This document shows, piece by piece, positions 11,331-24,340 of a DNA stretch of 64,000 nucleotides; position 1 is the first letter of the stretch; the number at the start of each line of letters is the position of its first letter. Source of the stretch: Pseudocercospora fijiensis CIRAD86 (lineage: Eukaryota; Ascomycota; Dothideomycetes; Mycosphaerellales; Mycosphaerellaceae). The position numbers were made by a program, and so were the translations under genes. The notes below the pieces were generated by a model. The model was given only the letters and a program-made list of their open reading frames with translations, was not told where the DNA came from and did not search any database. The stretch is taken from assembly GCF_000340215.1 (NCBI RefSeq), contig NW_006921533.1, positions 5,857,424 through 5,921,423 of the forward strand, read 5' to 3'.

Positions 11331-14300
11331 ATGCCGCCTCAAACGACGTCGTTACTAAGTCGGCTAAGCAATACTTACTAGCAGTTACTCGAGCGCTATT
11401 CGTTTACTTTACTTAGGAATACAACCTAGCTATAATATAACTAGAGCAAGCCTTAGTAGTACCGGGCGAATTTAACGTAATTAATGCAATAATACTACGG
11501 GGCAGTATCAAACCGGAGCAATGCTACTCCTATACATATACAGAATTAAACATATACAACGCATTTTACGGTATAATATACAGGCCTTAGGGCGTTAGAA
11601 GTAACGTAGAAGTCTAGTCGAAGTGTAGTACGGTCGTTTATATTTAGTATTAATTTTCCGATTAGTCCTAACTAGTAACCGAGTCGGACGGCGAGTCGGC
11701 ATACAAATTAGTATTTAAATATTATCGCAAGAGGCGCTAGTAGAGTAACATTAAGTTAGTATAATCGAACGGGATAAATCCGAGATTTTGCCGAATCCGC
11801 GGGCTACGAATCGATATCGAGTCGGACCCCGACTTATACCTAACTTCGTAGTAGTAGAGCCTTAGTAACTTCGTATACGTCGATATACGGCAAACCTATA
11901 GTAGCTATAGCACTAGCGCCTATTATCGAAAGCTAGCTACATATATAGTAATGTCTTACTATATCGAATGCGGGTTATATAACCGGCTACTTAAAAGCTC
12001 CTACGGCTATAAGCAATATAGAAACAAGTACGAGAAACGCGTCGTACTAAAAGAATTTGCCGAGCACGATTCTACTACAAACAATACCGCGAAGCGAGCC
12101 CGACTTAACTTATATACAATCTAAGGTAGTAACTAGAGCGCCGAACAAGCCGACGACAGATCGATACTAGAAGGCATATAGCAAGACGTAAATAAAGAAG
12201 GCACAATAGAGGCTGTTCTAGTAACGACATTAACGCTAATAGTACTAGCGCTATAGGAAGACAAGGGAAGTATAGATAGCATTAAATGGGATAGATATCT
12301 TAAATTACCGGAATTCGATATATAGGATAGCCTAGCGGACGAAGACGAAATAGAAAGCGTATAGGCAACTGCCGCCGGAACGACAATAACGCTAGGAAGC
12401 TAGAAGTTAATAAGATTACGGCTAACACTAAAAGGCTACCGTACCGCGGATAATATCGATATATTTACCGAATATACTAGCCGTACCGCTAGCAAGCCTA
12501 TAGCTAGGTATAGCATAATTATAGTTTAGTATAGTAGAGTGAATATAAGCGCCTAATCTATAAGCAGCGTTGAAATACGAATATAAGATACTTCGGGCGA
12601 GTACGGAACATTCAAGTTACTATTCGATATAAGCTTTACGTAATTCTTAAAGAGAGAGAGAATATCCGGACATACAATTGCGAGGCTTTTCGAAGACGAG
12701 AGGCTAGTACTGCTATACGATCTACTAAGCTAGAAAAGCATAAAGGCTATAACGTCGAAACTGCGAGCCGGCGGTATACTACTATCGAGGGCATTAGGTT
12801 AAATAAAGGTTCGAAAGCTATACCTTCCGACAAGTCGAACGGGTTACGGTAGTACGGAGCTAGTGCTGCGATACCGATCCGTTAAGAAAGCAGTAATGTT
12901 CTTAATAGGTTATAGTAGCTTTAGGAATAATCTAGTATATAAGCTATATCGAGCGTAGACGACTAACGACCTACTACGGCGAATCTACTCTAATATAGCG
13001 TTAGCAGACTAGTAGTAGGATACCTAGAGTAAGATAAACATAGACGGCGCAACGATCGTACCTCTAATCGTATTAACCGATAAAACGCAGATAACTAACT
13101 ACTAAGGTAACTTAATAGCATACCCTATATACCTTACTATCGGAAACCTATACGCACGAGTACGCAACGCGAACAATAGACCCGGCACGATCTTACTAGG
13201 ACTACTACCGGTCGTTAAGGATAGCGATAGTTTTACTAAAAACAGTATATATTATATATCGATAGTATATATATTTCGCTCTGCTATAAAAGCGGCCGAC
13301 GGCGAGGGCTAGGACATTATATACGCAGATAGCGCGACGCGTAGGTACTTTCTAATCTTAGTAGTAATGTTAGTAGACTATATAGAGCAAGTTGCAATTA
13401 CCGGAGTTAAGACAAATATACATTGCCTAAGTTGCCTAGTATACCCGATAGAACGAGAGTACCTCGATATTATAGTAGAATAGCGGTTATACGAATCTAC
13501 GAAGCAGCGATATCTAAGGCAACGCAAAGGCGAATATATAGCGAAGGATCTATAGAACGTCTACGACATCGATTGCTTTATATAGCGCTAGAAACACGTC
13601 GATATATACCGGTCTTTAGTAGTAGACATACTATACTAGCTACTAAAAGGAGTGCTAATATACGCAATCTAATAGACTACGGACCTACTAGTAGACAAGA
13701 TAAGCTATATAAAAACGAGGAGATACCGACTAGTTGCCGACTCGACCCCGAATAGGGGCCTATCTACTAAAACAAGAAAGCTAGGGAAAACAGTAGTATA
13801 AGGGATTATCGATACGATACTAGATAGACGGTTCGCGTATATACCCGTATATACTAATCTTCGCAAGTTCTGCTACTACTTAGCAGTTACTTAGTAGACA
13901 GGCTAAGAGTAGCAAAGCGTCCTACGAGTCTTATTAGTTATATTTATACTACTACTCGAAGAGGTCCGTTAACCGTAGGCGATAAGATTTCTGCGTATAC
14001 TAGTAGACTTTACCGTTCTAGCGATATATAGATACTATAACGACGAAACAGTTAAGTATCTTAGGATAGCATTGTACCGGATAAACGAATAGAAGAATGT
14101 GTTTCGCCTATATAGGGTAACAAAGGTATAGAAGAGGGCCTAGCGGGAGGCGAAGGCTACTACGCAAAGAACGAACGACCTAAATAACGACGATGCGGTT
14201 ATAATAGACGAGGACGACGAAGCTAACGAGCTAATAATAACACAAATAGAAGGGCACTTTAATATACCGAAATTCTACGGTATAATACATACCCCGAGCT

Positions 14301-15490
14301 ATATTAAGACGTTCGGCAATCTTCTAGACTTGAATACTAGCTATTTCGAGTATAAACACTATAAACTACTAAAGCTTGCATTTCGGCTAATAAATAAGAA
14401 GCCTAGCTAGGAAGAAAGTATACTAGATAGCGATACTAACAGATTGAATATATAGGCCGAAGACGACAAAGAATATATAGCAATCCCTATAAATGCTCGC
14501 ACTATTAAGGAGTATACGCAACAGCTAATAATGCTAACTATAGTACGGCTAGTAGAGGACATTCTAGGATACTAGCCTGAGAAATAGAGGAACGGAAAGA
14601 AATCGGTTAAGTAGATTACGATAAGGGAGGCTATAGCTATAATAGAAGAGAACTTAGGTCGCGACTTCTAATAAGCGATTGCGGTATTCGTACGGCAATA
14701 GGGTGCCTACGATAAGAATAGCGTATTAAGCACCGTAGCCGACCCTAACGACATCGTAACGGACTATATATACGTCCTAGACATAGAGATGTGCTTCTAC
14801 GGTAGAATCCGATACTAGAAGCCTACGGGTAAGGATACAGAACATCCTAACGTAGTAGCAGCCGACTTCGCGAGATATATACTAAACTAGGAGGGGCTCT
14901 ACGGCAACAGACGTTATAATTTTATATAGGTATAGGAATACAACGTTAATTGTATAGAAACACCTAATAAATTAGCGGTTCGATTCGGCGGTCGCCTACT
15001 AGCTTAACTAAAGTACGTAATCTCGATTAATATAGAAATAGGAATCAAATATAGGAAGGGGCTTAGGACGAAACGGAGGCCCGTTATAGGCGTTTTTGTT
15101 AAGCTTTACGACTATATTAACGACAAGAGCGAGTATAAGGATGCGTATAGTCTAACGACAATCCGGCTACGGCGTCTTTTACCGTACTATAGTAGACTTA
15201 AAGGGCGACGGGTATATAGCCTACTACTAGTCTATTATATATTATACGCCGTACCTATAGACGAAGGCGCCCCGTATAGGACTCGCTATATTAACAGTAT
15301 AGTTGATTTCGAGACGTATAACACAATTTACGACGAGGAATAGGAGGATAAGGAAATACGAGCCGTAAAGGCTTACGGGCGAGTAATAAAAAGGCAACGT
15401 ACCGTATAGAGTATATAGAAATCGTACCTCCGAAACATAGAGGATAATAATACTAAGGCAGCGAAGAATGATTTTATAGTTTATAGAGAA
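11331..15490 (+). mobile_element. Plavaka-type DNA transposon, transposase RIP-degraded
   Basis: A long plus-strand frame contains conserved blocks of Plavaka transposases (CACTA-related). In order they are: NNLVYKLYRA with TNDLLRRIYS (about 12910-12990); INIDGATIVPLIVLTDKTQ followed by AYPIYLTIGNL (about 13035-13155); a Cys-poor remnant of the zinc-binding block (NIHCLSCLV, about 13415); KHVDIYRSLVVDILYQLLKG (about 13590-13650, one position read from TAG); and HFNIPKFYGIIHT (about 14250). Stops are TAG/TAA at expected Trp/Gln sites. An ATG at 11331 is a possible start, but the first 150 codons are unclear. The C-terminal block continues to about 15490. Terminal inverted repeats and target-site duplication were not identified. 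The open frame at 13423-13755 is in a different phase and is not the real product. Confidence 0.85.
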
Positions 15491-15579
15491 CGTATAAGAT
15501 AGGATATAGCGACATATAGTAACGACGGTTAATATAATAGTAATATACTTAAAACTATAGTACTACTAGCATATTCTAG

Positions 15580-15870
15580 TTTAGACCGAGTCGACTAATA
15601 CGACCGAGTCGACGAGTCGATAAGTATTAATATAGCACTATACGAATAGTATAAACACTACTAACGACTACGACTACGAGCGACCTAGAGCGATCCTATA
15701 TATACAAAAATTTACCGTATCGATCCTATCGATCGCGTCGATCGCGTCGATCCTATCGATCCTAAGCGATCCGGGCGCGAGTCGGGTCGCGACTCGGTCG
15801 CTTAGGATCGCTTAGGATCGCTTAGGATCGCTTAGGATCGACAGGATCGATAGGATCGACGCGATTAGAA
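15580..15870. repeat. Foldback minisatellite with GATC-rich 10-bp units
   Basis: Repeated gagtcgac/cgagtcg words at about 15585-15625 are followed, from about 15715, by an imperfect palindrome. The left arm holds cgatcctatcgatcgcgtcg-type units. The centre is gagtcgggtcgcgactc near 15780. The right arm has four tandem copies of cgcttaggat (about 15800-15838) and then gacaggatcgataggatcga. The structure separates the Plavaka element from the truncated gypsy pol and could be a terminal structure of either. Confidence 0.75.
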
Positions 15871-18800
15871 AAAAAGTTTTCGTAACGTAGTTCCTCTATA
15901 AAAAGCTAAAGTATATCGGCTACGTTATTAATATTTCCGGAAGATACCCTAATATAGAGAAAGTTATAAAGATTGTCGTATAGCTAGTACCTAAGAACTA
16001 CTCTAGCGTACGGGCCTTCCTTAGGATTTATATCTACTACTATATCTAGATCGAGGGCTTCGTAATAATAGTAAGACTACTCTTCTACCTCCTAAAGGCC
16101 GATATCGAATTCTTATAGGGACCGGATTAGTAAGTCGCTATAGATACCTTAAAGGCTGCGCTAACTACTACCCCTACTCTTATCTCGATCGATTATACTA
16201 AGGGTACTAGGTTAATTGTCCTTCTATTAAACGCGAGTAGATCCGGATATAGTAGTAGCCTAAACTAGTACGAAAGGGACAATATAAAGAAGTGTTACCC
16301 TATTCGGTACGAAAGCGGTCTTTAGACCGAAAGTAAAGCCCGATATAATGCTAGCAAACGAGAGTGCCTTACCGTACTTAAACTACTAAAGAAGTTTAAG
16401 AAGTATCTCGTTAGGTAGTACTTTCGGATCGAAATCGATACTACTACCCTTGTCTACTAGCTTAACAAATCCGCCTCGGACCTCCCTAACTCGGTAATAG
16501 CTCGCTAGATAGCCTAGATCCGACTATTCGACTTCGAAGTTAAGTATATCCCCGGGCGGAAGTACTCTACGGCTAATAGTCTATCCCGTCGTAACCCTAC
16601 TAAAGAAGACATCGTCGAACGAGATAACTAAATCGACGACGATAATATAATCGACAACGACTTCTTTTATAGTATAGTATAGACTAAGCCTATCGATCCC
16701 TTAGCTAAGTCTAGCTTCCTTAACGAGGACGAATATTAGTCTCGAGAATCGCTTTTTATCGGATACTTTAAGTCGATCCTTCGCTTTCTATAAGATATCT
16801 CTCGAAGCGAAGCCCGAAGGGTTCGACGTACTACCTAGAAGTATATTGTTAAGGATAGGCTCCTTTTCTACTAGCGTTATCCGAATTGTCCCCTTTAACG
16901 AGTAATTAATAGCGAAAAGGCTAGGGAGGAAATTATCTAATTACTTTACGAGGATTATAGCTACAAAGGCCGGGAGGTAGTGTACTATCTAGCCTCGAAA
17001 AGGTACTTCTAGCATAGGATATAGTCCTAAATCGCTATATAGGTTCGGTCCTATCGTATATACCGGATACGAGAGGGATACAAGATTGCTAGGACGCTTT
17101 ACTCTACCTATATTCGAGTTATTAGCCGTCGCTAGGTTGCCGATATGCTTTATATCGACAATAAGGGGTCTATTACCTTAGCGCGTAAGGTTGTTAGCGG
17201 CTAGGTAGAGGGGAGGATATTCAACTGCTCGGACAAGTCGGTTAGTATATACTAAATAGCTAAGTTCCTATATGAAGAGGTCTATTGCCGATATAGCTAT
17301 CCGGATGAATTCGTTATAAACAACGGATCTAAGAATCGGAAGGATACTAAGGAATTACTTAAGCGAATAGCTACGTACCGGATACGGATTTCCCTATACT
17401 ATCCGAAGGCAAATAGTTAAATCGAAGTTAGAAACCGACCTATCCTAGCTGCCCTTTCTAAACTAACGAACGGCACTATAAAGGGTTAGAGAAAACACGT
17501 CCTACCTATCCTATAGGCCGACCGAACGATATACCGACGAACGACTAGAAAAACGCCTATAGAAGTTATATATAGAGGGGCCGACGTTATCCTTCCTATC
17601 GAGAATGCCTACTAAACCTTCTAAAAAGTCGACTAGGATACTATACGCGATACTACCTCGTTACTTATATACCGTGCTTAGCAACTAGTATATATGCCTA
17701 ACGATAACGAAGAGGCGGCCCTTCGGCTAAAGAGGACTCGCGAGGAGAATACTCGCTAGTACGACGAAAAGGGAATAGTATCTAACGCTCCCCTTAAGAT
17801 TAGATCCCTTATACTTATTACTAAGAGCGAAATCGAGCACTCGAGGTCTAGTAAGCTTACCTTTCGCTAGAAGGGCCCCTTTCGTATTACGGGGATTACT
17901 ACCTCTAGGACCTTGTACTACCTTACGGAACTTAATAGGGCTAATCTAGCTATTATCTTTCTACGCGATCGACTAAAGGAAGTACCTCTATTCCGACCTA
18001 ACTAGATCTCGGGTAAAAACGCTACTACGACGGACAACGAACCTATTAATAAAGAAGTCGAGGTAGATAGAGATAGCTAGTCTAAGTCCTCCGAGTCTAG
18101 GGACGATAGCTAGTCTAATACTAAGTCCGGTAAAGAAAGGGATATAGACGTCTATACGATTATATCCCTTCCTAGGGAGGAGTAAAGGCGAGCCTTTTAA
18201 GCCTATACTATAGCTATATACCGAGTCGACCCTAAAGTTAATCCTATCTCTTAGATTAATAACCTAATACGAGACCTTCTTAGCATACCCCTTATAGAAG
18301 ATTATTCGAATAACTATCTCTTCTTTAATAGCTCGACCGAACCTAATAGTTTTCTAGCTTTTAATTACCTAGCCCTATTTACCTAGGGAGGGGTAACCTA
18401 GCCTTTAGCTTAATACTATAGATTCGGCTAGATAGCAATTCTATATAGAAGGCAGGACCTATACGAACAAGCCTACTACGTTAGCGCTCTTCCGAGGCTT
18501 ACCTAGGACCCTAGCTTTCGACTAGCACTATAGCGAGACCCTAGCTAGTAGACGACCTAGAGAGTCTAGGTCTACGACGAGATAAACATATTAAAGTTCG
18601 AATATAACCTATATCTCCTTAAGGCCCTAGTAGAGACTAGCCTTGCTGCCCTAGTATATACTAACCTATATAGGCGGCGAGGCATTAGATTTCTCGCCTA
18701 GGAGGCTATAGACAACGTTACGAACTAGGGAGACAACGAATATAGGCTATCCTTAATAAGAATACGAGACAGGCTTCGGCTTACCTAGATCGAACAAGAG

Positions 18801-18946
18801 GAGCTCCGCTATACCGCTAACTCTAAGGGCCTAGGCTTAAACCCCGGAGCTTTTAACGAACCCTTAGAAGCGGAGTAGGCTATAGAATGCAACGAAAATA
18901 GACTACTACTACCTTAGTAGGCCCGATAAACCTATAACTACTCGCG

Positions 18947-18960
18947 TATAGCCTCCCTTT
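18947..18960. repeat. LINE target-site duplication, 5' copy
   Basis: The 14-mer tatagcctcccttt is repeated exactly at 23913-23926 and brackets the LINE. Confidence 0.9.
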
Positions 18961-19044
18961 GCTTCGCTCGGCAACCTATAGGCAGTACCTACCTATACGG
19001 TACTTTATATAGTAGTTGTATATAAAGGAGTAAGAGGAAAAGAA

Positions 19045-20336
19045 ATAGCAGCGAACAATCAGAGACGAAGGGATAATAGTTAAGAAGGAAGGGAGGACGA
19101 ATAGAAAGCGCTATATACGAGGGCAGAGGAGGTGCTAAAGGCGGAGGATAGAAGAACCCCTAAGAGGGCATATAGGATAATAATCTTAGAACTCCTAGGA
19201 GGACTAAAAGCAATCCACAACTAGGCAAGCTACGTAATTACAAAGGTAGCTAATATAGTCGCAGCAAAGATTACGAAGAAACAATAGGAGACAAGCCTAA
19301 ACTACCGCACCTAGGTAGTAGTAGCTAGTTAGGAGGCGCCAAAACCCCCGAGGATAGTAGTTAGAGTCTACATTACGGACCTATAGGAGCAAAAGGAAAT
19401 CTAAGGACTTATAGAGAAAGAGATTGTAGAAAGAATTGCAGTCAAAGAGGTAATTAGGGCAAGGAACGAAGGTAAAGGGGTAATCAAGCTATTTATAGTA
19501 TAAGAGCAGGACAAAAAGAAGCTCGAAACACAAAAAGAATAGACAACTAAGATAGGGAAAACAGCAAAGGTCTCCTAATAGCAATTCATAATTATTATAT
19601 ATAGTATAACAAGAAGCTTTAAGGAAGAACAGGATATTAAGAGCCTATAGAGACAAAACTAAGCTATATACCTAGGCCTAAAGATTACAAAAGTAGCATA
19701 GATTAAAAGGAAAATCGAAGAGACTAAGAAGCAGTCTTCCCTAATTATCTAGGTAGGGAGTATAGAGCAAGCCAATATAGTGCTAGACTAGGGGTTATTC
19801 TAGGACTTTAAAAGATTAGAAACAGAGATATATAGAAGCAACTATAGGATAATACAATACTTCAAATGTTAATACTATAGACACTTAGCAGCTAAGTGTA
19901 TAAAGACAACCAACACCTGCTCCTATTATATAGGGGATTACTAGGTTAAAGAATGCAAAGTATACAAGGGGGAAGTAAGATATACATACTGCACTAAAAG
20001 ATACCCCTCTTAGGCGAAGGAGTGCCTAGTAAGAATACAGGCAGCTAGGAAGGCAAAGGAAGCTAGAATTAACATACTAAAAAGATATATAACAAGCTAG
20101 GGCAGCTAGGTATAGAAGTAACCTAGCTAAGTGCTACAAAAGAGGTCTAGATAAGATAATAGGTTCACATTTAGGGCCTTACTAGCACAAGAGAGTCACT
20201 AGCAACTAGGGAGACTAAGATACCTTAACATTACAGGAAAGGAAGTAGGACAGACAAAGCTTAGTTAAATGTTAGTCTAAAGTAAGGGAAGACTAAAGGA
20301 AAACTTATAGGGAAATAATATAGATGAAACCTAATA
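19045..20336 (+). pseudogene. LINE ORF1 (gag-like, zinc knuckle remnant)
   Basis: This frame of about 430 codons is Lys/Glu/Gln-rich and helical. It ends with a Cys/His cluster at about 19860-20030 that fits CCHC knuckles with some Cys/His codons mutated (YFKC, YYRHLAAKC, then KRYPS-AKECL). Such ORF1 proteins bind the element RNA. The frame ends in tandem TAA codons near 20331-20336, just before ORF2. Confidence 0.7.
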
Positions 20337-20339
20337 AAC

Positions 20340-23300
20340 ATTGCAATATTACTGAACATTATATAGTACAATGTTAACAAGAGCAAAGACAAGGTATAGA
20401 GGAGCTTCCTTTAAGCACTAAACCTAAAAGAACATTACATTATTGCAATCTAAGAGCCCTAGCTCAACCTATATATAAAGAGACTAGTAACAGTTAAAGA
20501 CCTAAGATACTACCTAATTATCTACAACTAGGGAGCCCTAAGGATATACATCTACATTAGCAAGGAGATAGATACAGAAACCTAGCAGGCTATGCTATAG
20601 GAGGATAGGGACCTAATATTAGTTTAAGTAGAGACATCCTAAGGTACACTCTAAGTCTACTGTATATACAACCTACTACTAGACTTAAGAAGCAGTACCT
20701 AACTGAAAACCCTAGAAAGACTACCTAGAGTTATCTAGGGGAACACCTACTAAATCCTACTTAGGGATTTCAACCTCTACTACCCCCTCTAGGGCTTAGA
20801 CTTTACCCTAGCTTACTACTTCCTAGCAGAAAGACTAATTAATATATTAGAGAGGGAAGGAATAGAAATTGTTACCCTAAAGGGACTAATTACTTAGGAG
20901 GCAAGAGGAAGCAGCAGCATACTAGACCTATGCTTTGTATTATACTAGATTAGGAACAGGATTACAAGATATAGGGTCAACTAGGAACTAGAGGAATTAT
21001 TAGACCACTTCCCGGTATAGATTAAGCTAAATGTCTAAGCTAATTAGGAAAGGGAACTAGAAGAGAAGCTTAACTAGAAAGGTACCTAATAGGGCAGGAT
21101 TAGAGAGGAACTAGAAAGGGACCTAAAACTAGAGGAACTCTTAATAAAGTACCTACTAAGGCTAGAGGATATTAACAAGGCAGTAGAAGAACTAATAGGA
21201 ATCCTAAAACAGGTAGCTAGAAAGCATACCCTAGTAAAGAAACATTCACTATACTAGCAACTATACTAGACTAGTAAGTATATAAGGAAGGTTAAAGTAG
21301 CAAGGAAGGCTAGGAGGCAGTAGATACAAACCTACACCTAGGAAGCAAGGGATAACTATAATAAAGCCTACTAGGAAAAGAAGATCTAGATTAAGAAAGA
21401 TAAGATATATGAATAGAGATCTATAATAGGAATGATTATAAAGAAACTAGAGGAGATGTAGAGGATAGCTAAATAGGTAAGGAGACCTAAATAGGACAAG
21501 GACATACTACCACAATTCCCGGACATTATAGACTAATAAGGACAAATATAGACTACAATAGAAGGGAAAGCAAGAGCCCTAGGCTAATACTTCTTCTATA
21601 GAAAAGTATAAGCAGACCTATTAGATATAAAGGAGAAAGAATAAGAGACTCTACTACTAGGTATACTAAGAGACACCTAGGTTAAACTAGAAACTATTAA
21701 AAGGATCCTAAAGAAAATTCTAGGCAATAAGGTACTAGGAGAAGACAAGATCTACAACAAACTTCTAAAAGCATATAGGAAGGGGCTAGCCCTAGTACTA
21801 GCTAATATCTTTTTACAAAGCCTAGCACTAGGACACTACCTAAGACTATTTAGGAAGTCCCTAATAGTAGTGCTAAGGAAGCCCTAGAAGGAAGACTATA
21901 TATAGCTTAAGGCCTACAGACTAATAGCCCTACTTAATACAATAGGCAAGGTGCTAGAAAAAATTGTCGCTAAAAGGCTAATAACCTTTACCGAGGAAAG
22001 GAACATCCTTCCTAAAGGCTAGATAGGAGGAAGAAAGAAGAGGTCAACACTAACAGCTATAGAACTAATTACAGAACAGATCAAACATATCTAGCACTAT
22101 AGTTAAAACTAGGTAGCAACCCTCCTCTCCCTTAACATCTTAGGAGCCTTTAACAATATCTCCTATAAAAGGCTCCTATATATACTCAAATAGAAAGCTA
22201 TACTAAACTAGATAGTCTAATTTATCTAGTCCTTCCTATAGGAAAGATTAATATAGCTTATTCTAAGCAAATTCAAATCAGACCTAATGCTAACTAAAAA
22301 GGGAATCCCCTAAGGATTAACACTCTCCCCAATCCTCTTCCTTATCTTTATAGTAGACCTACTCCTACTCCTAGAATTAAAAAACACATTAGCATTAGGG
22401 TTTATAGATAATACAAACATCCTAGCCTAGTCTAAGACAATAGAAACCAACTATAAGATCCTAGAAGAGAAGCACTAGGAGTATAAAAAATAGGTAAGGA
22501 GGCATAGAGCAAAATTCGCCCTAGAAAAGTACTAGCTTATCTACTTTAGCAAGGCTAAATCAACCTACAATATAAAGCAATCAATCACTATCTAAGGCTT
22601 TAAAACCCAACTATTAATAGAGCTTAGAGTACTAGGGATCTAGCTAGATCCAAAACTAAATTAGGGACTATAAGTAAAGAAGGCAAAGTAGAGGGCAGAT
22701 GCTAATATACAATCCATTAATAGGCTTATAGCCTCTATATAGAGGGCTATATTCGAGAAAGCTAAAGTTATATATAAAGCAATTGTTAAGCTAGCAATGC
22801 TATATAGAGCACAGATATAGATAGCTTAAGAGAAAACACTAAAGAGGATTAAGCAACTAGTTAGTAGGTCCTAAACCTAAAGCCTAAAGAAAATCCTAGG
22901 AGCATACAAAACTATACTAATAAGGGTAGTAGAAATAGAATTAGGGATCCTACTAGTTAAACAATACTTTAAGGGACTAAGACACCAATATATAGCAAAG
23001 ACAATAGAGTACCTAGCCTAATAGACTATCTAAAAGGCACTAGACAAGATAAAAGCCTAGTATATTAGGACTAGGAGGCGAGACAGACTACAAATAACTC
23101 CCTAGAAAGTCAAAGACCTAGAGCAATATAGAGTCTTAATAAGAGAAATGCTAGAGAAAGAGCTTTAGGGACTAAATATAAGGCTAAAGGAAGACAAGCT
23201 AAAGGGAGAGAAACAAAGCCTAGCAGAATCAATTGCTAGACACCTATAGGAGTAGGAATAGAACAAAACACAAGTTAGACTAGGAACTCTAAAGGCACTA

Positions 23301-23815
23301 ATCAAATTTGGTTAATACAACTACTAGCTCTATAAGGACCTAAATAGGGCCGAGGCAAGCCTAGCTATCCAAATTAGATCTAAACACATTAGACTCAGAT
23401 CTTACCTGTTTAGAAGAAACGTCCTAGGAATTGAAAGCAGAGCTTACTAATATAGCTACTAATCTCAGAACCCTAAGCATATACTGCTAGTCTGCCCTTA
23501 ATAGTTAGAAGGCAGAAGTAATTAAAGACTAAAAGTAATAGAAAGGGAATACGATAAGCTACTCTAGAGCAAAGAAGACCTAAAGAGGATAGTAAAGTAG
23601 ATCATTAAATAGGGATTTATACAACAATTCGTACTAGTAAGGGAAACTAAAGAGTAGATAAGAAGGAGGGAAGAAGAGGGGGAAAGAAGGGTAGGGCAGT
23701 AGGCAAGGTAGTTAGAGGGTAACAACTATAACACTAGTGTATCCTAGAGGAAGGAAAATATAGAAACGAGGAAGATCAACACTTGTAAATAGGACAGGAG
23801 GGAGGTTTTTACTAA
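20340..23815 (+). pseudogene. LINE ORF2 (endonuclease and reverse transcriptase)
   Basis: The N-terminal part reads as an apurinic-type endonuclease: IQYNVNKSK near 20365, IIAI-EP near 20445, and LDLCFVLY near 20920. The RT follows with family motifs in order: LIALLNTIGKVLEKIVAKRL (about 21920-21980), GGRKKRSTLTAIELI (about 22026), SLNILGAFNNISYKRLL (about 22130-22175), GIP-GLTLSPILFLIFIVDL (about 22302-22360, where the Gln of the motif is TAA), and GFIDNTNILA in place of FxDDT (about 22398). A C-terminal Cys/His remnant is at about 23440-23500. Nearly all stops are TAG at Trp positions. Confidence 0.85.
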
Positions 23816-23912
23816 CTAAGTTGGTTTCCTACTTAAAAAACAGTACATAGAAACAGACCTGTATAGGCCGAAAGGCACTACAACAGGCAAATGAAATATC
23901 TATCTATCTATC

Positions 23913-23926
23913 TATAGCCTCCCTTT
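23913..23926. repeat. LINE target-site duplication, 3' copy
   Basis: Exact second copy of the 14-mer at 18947-18960, directly after the TATC tail. Confidence 0.9.
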
Positions 23927-24340
23927 TACTCCTATTCACTCGCCTTATACCGAATTTTTTACTCGCTAGTATCCTTATTCGCGTATTTAAACGGATTATC
24001 GACGTATACTAGGATCGATTATCCCTTTATATATTAGCAGCCGGATAGAGTACTACTACTAGAGCCTTATCGTTGCTTCTTTTCCTTTATACTATTACCG
24101 ACGAGGGTAGGGGCTTTAGTAAGGAGCCCCTATTCTTAGTAATATCCCTAGACCTGCTCCCCGGGGTAGTCTAAGTACTAGCCTACCCGCGGAGCGAGTA
24201 AATAATTTTAACTCGGCAAAAGGGGACCTACTAGAAGCTCTACGTTACGCCTAGCTTACTAAAACCGAAGCCTACCCTACGGAGTAAGCCTAGGAAAACC
24301 TTACCTAACCTTAAAGATTTCCTTTATTTAAAAACCTTTC

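Larger units (their letters stand above)
18961..23912 (+). mobile_element. Full-length LINE (Tad-like) retrotransposon
   Basis: The element is 4,952 bp, defined by a 14-bp target-site duplication. It carries two consecutive ORFs in the plus sense and ends in a short TATC tetranucleotide tail (about 23897-23912). It interrupts the coding frame of the gypsy pol, so it inserted later. Its base composition differs from all neighbours: purine-rich, CpG-poor, CA common and TG nearly absent on the plus strand. Two-ORF organisation and ascomycete context suggest the Tad1 clade. I saw no RNase H domain after RT. Confidence 0.88.
15870..24340 (+). mobile_element. 5'-truncated Ty3/gypsy pol, split by a LINE
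   Basis: The frame starts in the RT thumb/connection (PKNYSSVRAFLGF, about 15990). RNase H follows (KARYNASKREC, about 16335-16367; LNKSASDLPNSVIARWIAWI with Trp codons read from TAG, about 16462-16520; then IPGRKYSTANSLSRR). Integrase lies at about 16850-17500 (FVINNGSK, YYPKANSQIE) and a long C-terminal part follows to 18960. Gag, protease and the RT catalytic core are absent. A LINE lies at 18961-23912. After it the same frame resumes (RIASL continues as LLLLF) to about 24340. No LTR was found on either side, so this is a truncated, old copy distinct from the chromovirus pair. Confidence 0.8.

Noticed and set aside
13423..13755. Plus-strand open frame of 110 codons
   Set aside because: Out of phase with the Plavaka transposase, whose conserved blocks lie in another frame over the same bases.
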